Part shown: piece by piece, positions 6,407 to 6,516 of the stretch
Numbering within the stretch: position 1 is the first letter of the stretch
How the letters are laid out: every line of letters begins with the position of its first letter
From: an uncultured archaeon
Lineage (GTDB): Archaea > Halobacteriota > Methanosarcinia > Methanotrichales > Methanotrichaceae
Assembly (NCBI GenBank): GCA_902385025.1
Contig: CABMDX010000102.1
Coordinates: 1 to 6,516, forward strand
Reading direction: 5' to 3'
DNA: 6,516 bases
The notes under the pieces: generated by a model
Seen by the model: only the letters and a program-made list of their open reading frames with translations
The model's database searches: none
What the model was told of the DNA's origin: nothing
Made by a program: the position numbers and the translations under genes

Positions 6407-6516
6407 TATCTCATGTGCCAGTATCAGTAAGGAAACGTCTGCTGCACTGATGATTGTGTCGGATTCAATGCCGGTCTATTTAATCCAGGGGCCATGTTTC
6501 CTACAGAGGCATTTAT

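Noticed and set aside
6403..6427. CTGATA...TATCAG inverted repeat just after the TPR gene stop
   Set aside because: A 6-bp AT-containing stem with a 13-base loop and no T-run following; not convincing as a terminator.

Overview
The window looks archaeal, most likely from a euryarchaeal methanogen. It starts with most of a Cdc48/VAT-type AAA+ ATPase, and three start sites fit archaeal TATA boxes 25-32 nt upstream of a start codon (two with little or no leader). Secreted proteins rich in N-x-S/T sequons and a TPR protein with many membrane spans would suit a Methanothrix/Methanosarcina-like lineage. That placement is inference from gene content, not from a search.

Layout: four genes lie on the minus strand and one on the plus strand. 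Reading the minus strand in transcription order: an HD-domain phosphohydrolase-like protein (4009 to 3218); a small exported protein of unknown function (3051 to 2659); an exported alpha/beta hydrolase with a complete Ser-Asp-His triad (2617 to 1685); and a Cdc48-family ATPase (1572 to the window edge, cut inside the D2 Walker A motif). Diverging from the HD gene is a 761-residue membrane protein on the plus strand (4121 to 6406) with seven TPR repeats outside the membrane, about seven central membrane segments, a charged domain and a last C-terminal membrane segment.

The most structured non-coding stretch is the 111-bp divergent region 4010-4120. It holds a perfect 9-bp inverted repeat between a TATA box and the HD start codon, a perfect 10-bp palindrome between the two promoters, and an AT-rich 6-1-6 inverted repeat just before the TPR gene. 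This suggests a co-regulated pair: a membrane protein with an outward-facing protein-binding domain, and a soluble HD hydrolase. The cdc48 promoter also carries a 15-bp near-palindrome directly downstream of its TATA-like sequence.

The small secreted protein and the hydrolase are 41 bp apart and are probably co-transcribed. No RNA gene, CRISPR array, insertion sequence or integrase was seen. The last 110 bases (6407-6516) contain nothing I can support beyond a weak hairpin after the TPR gene.
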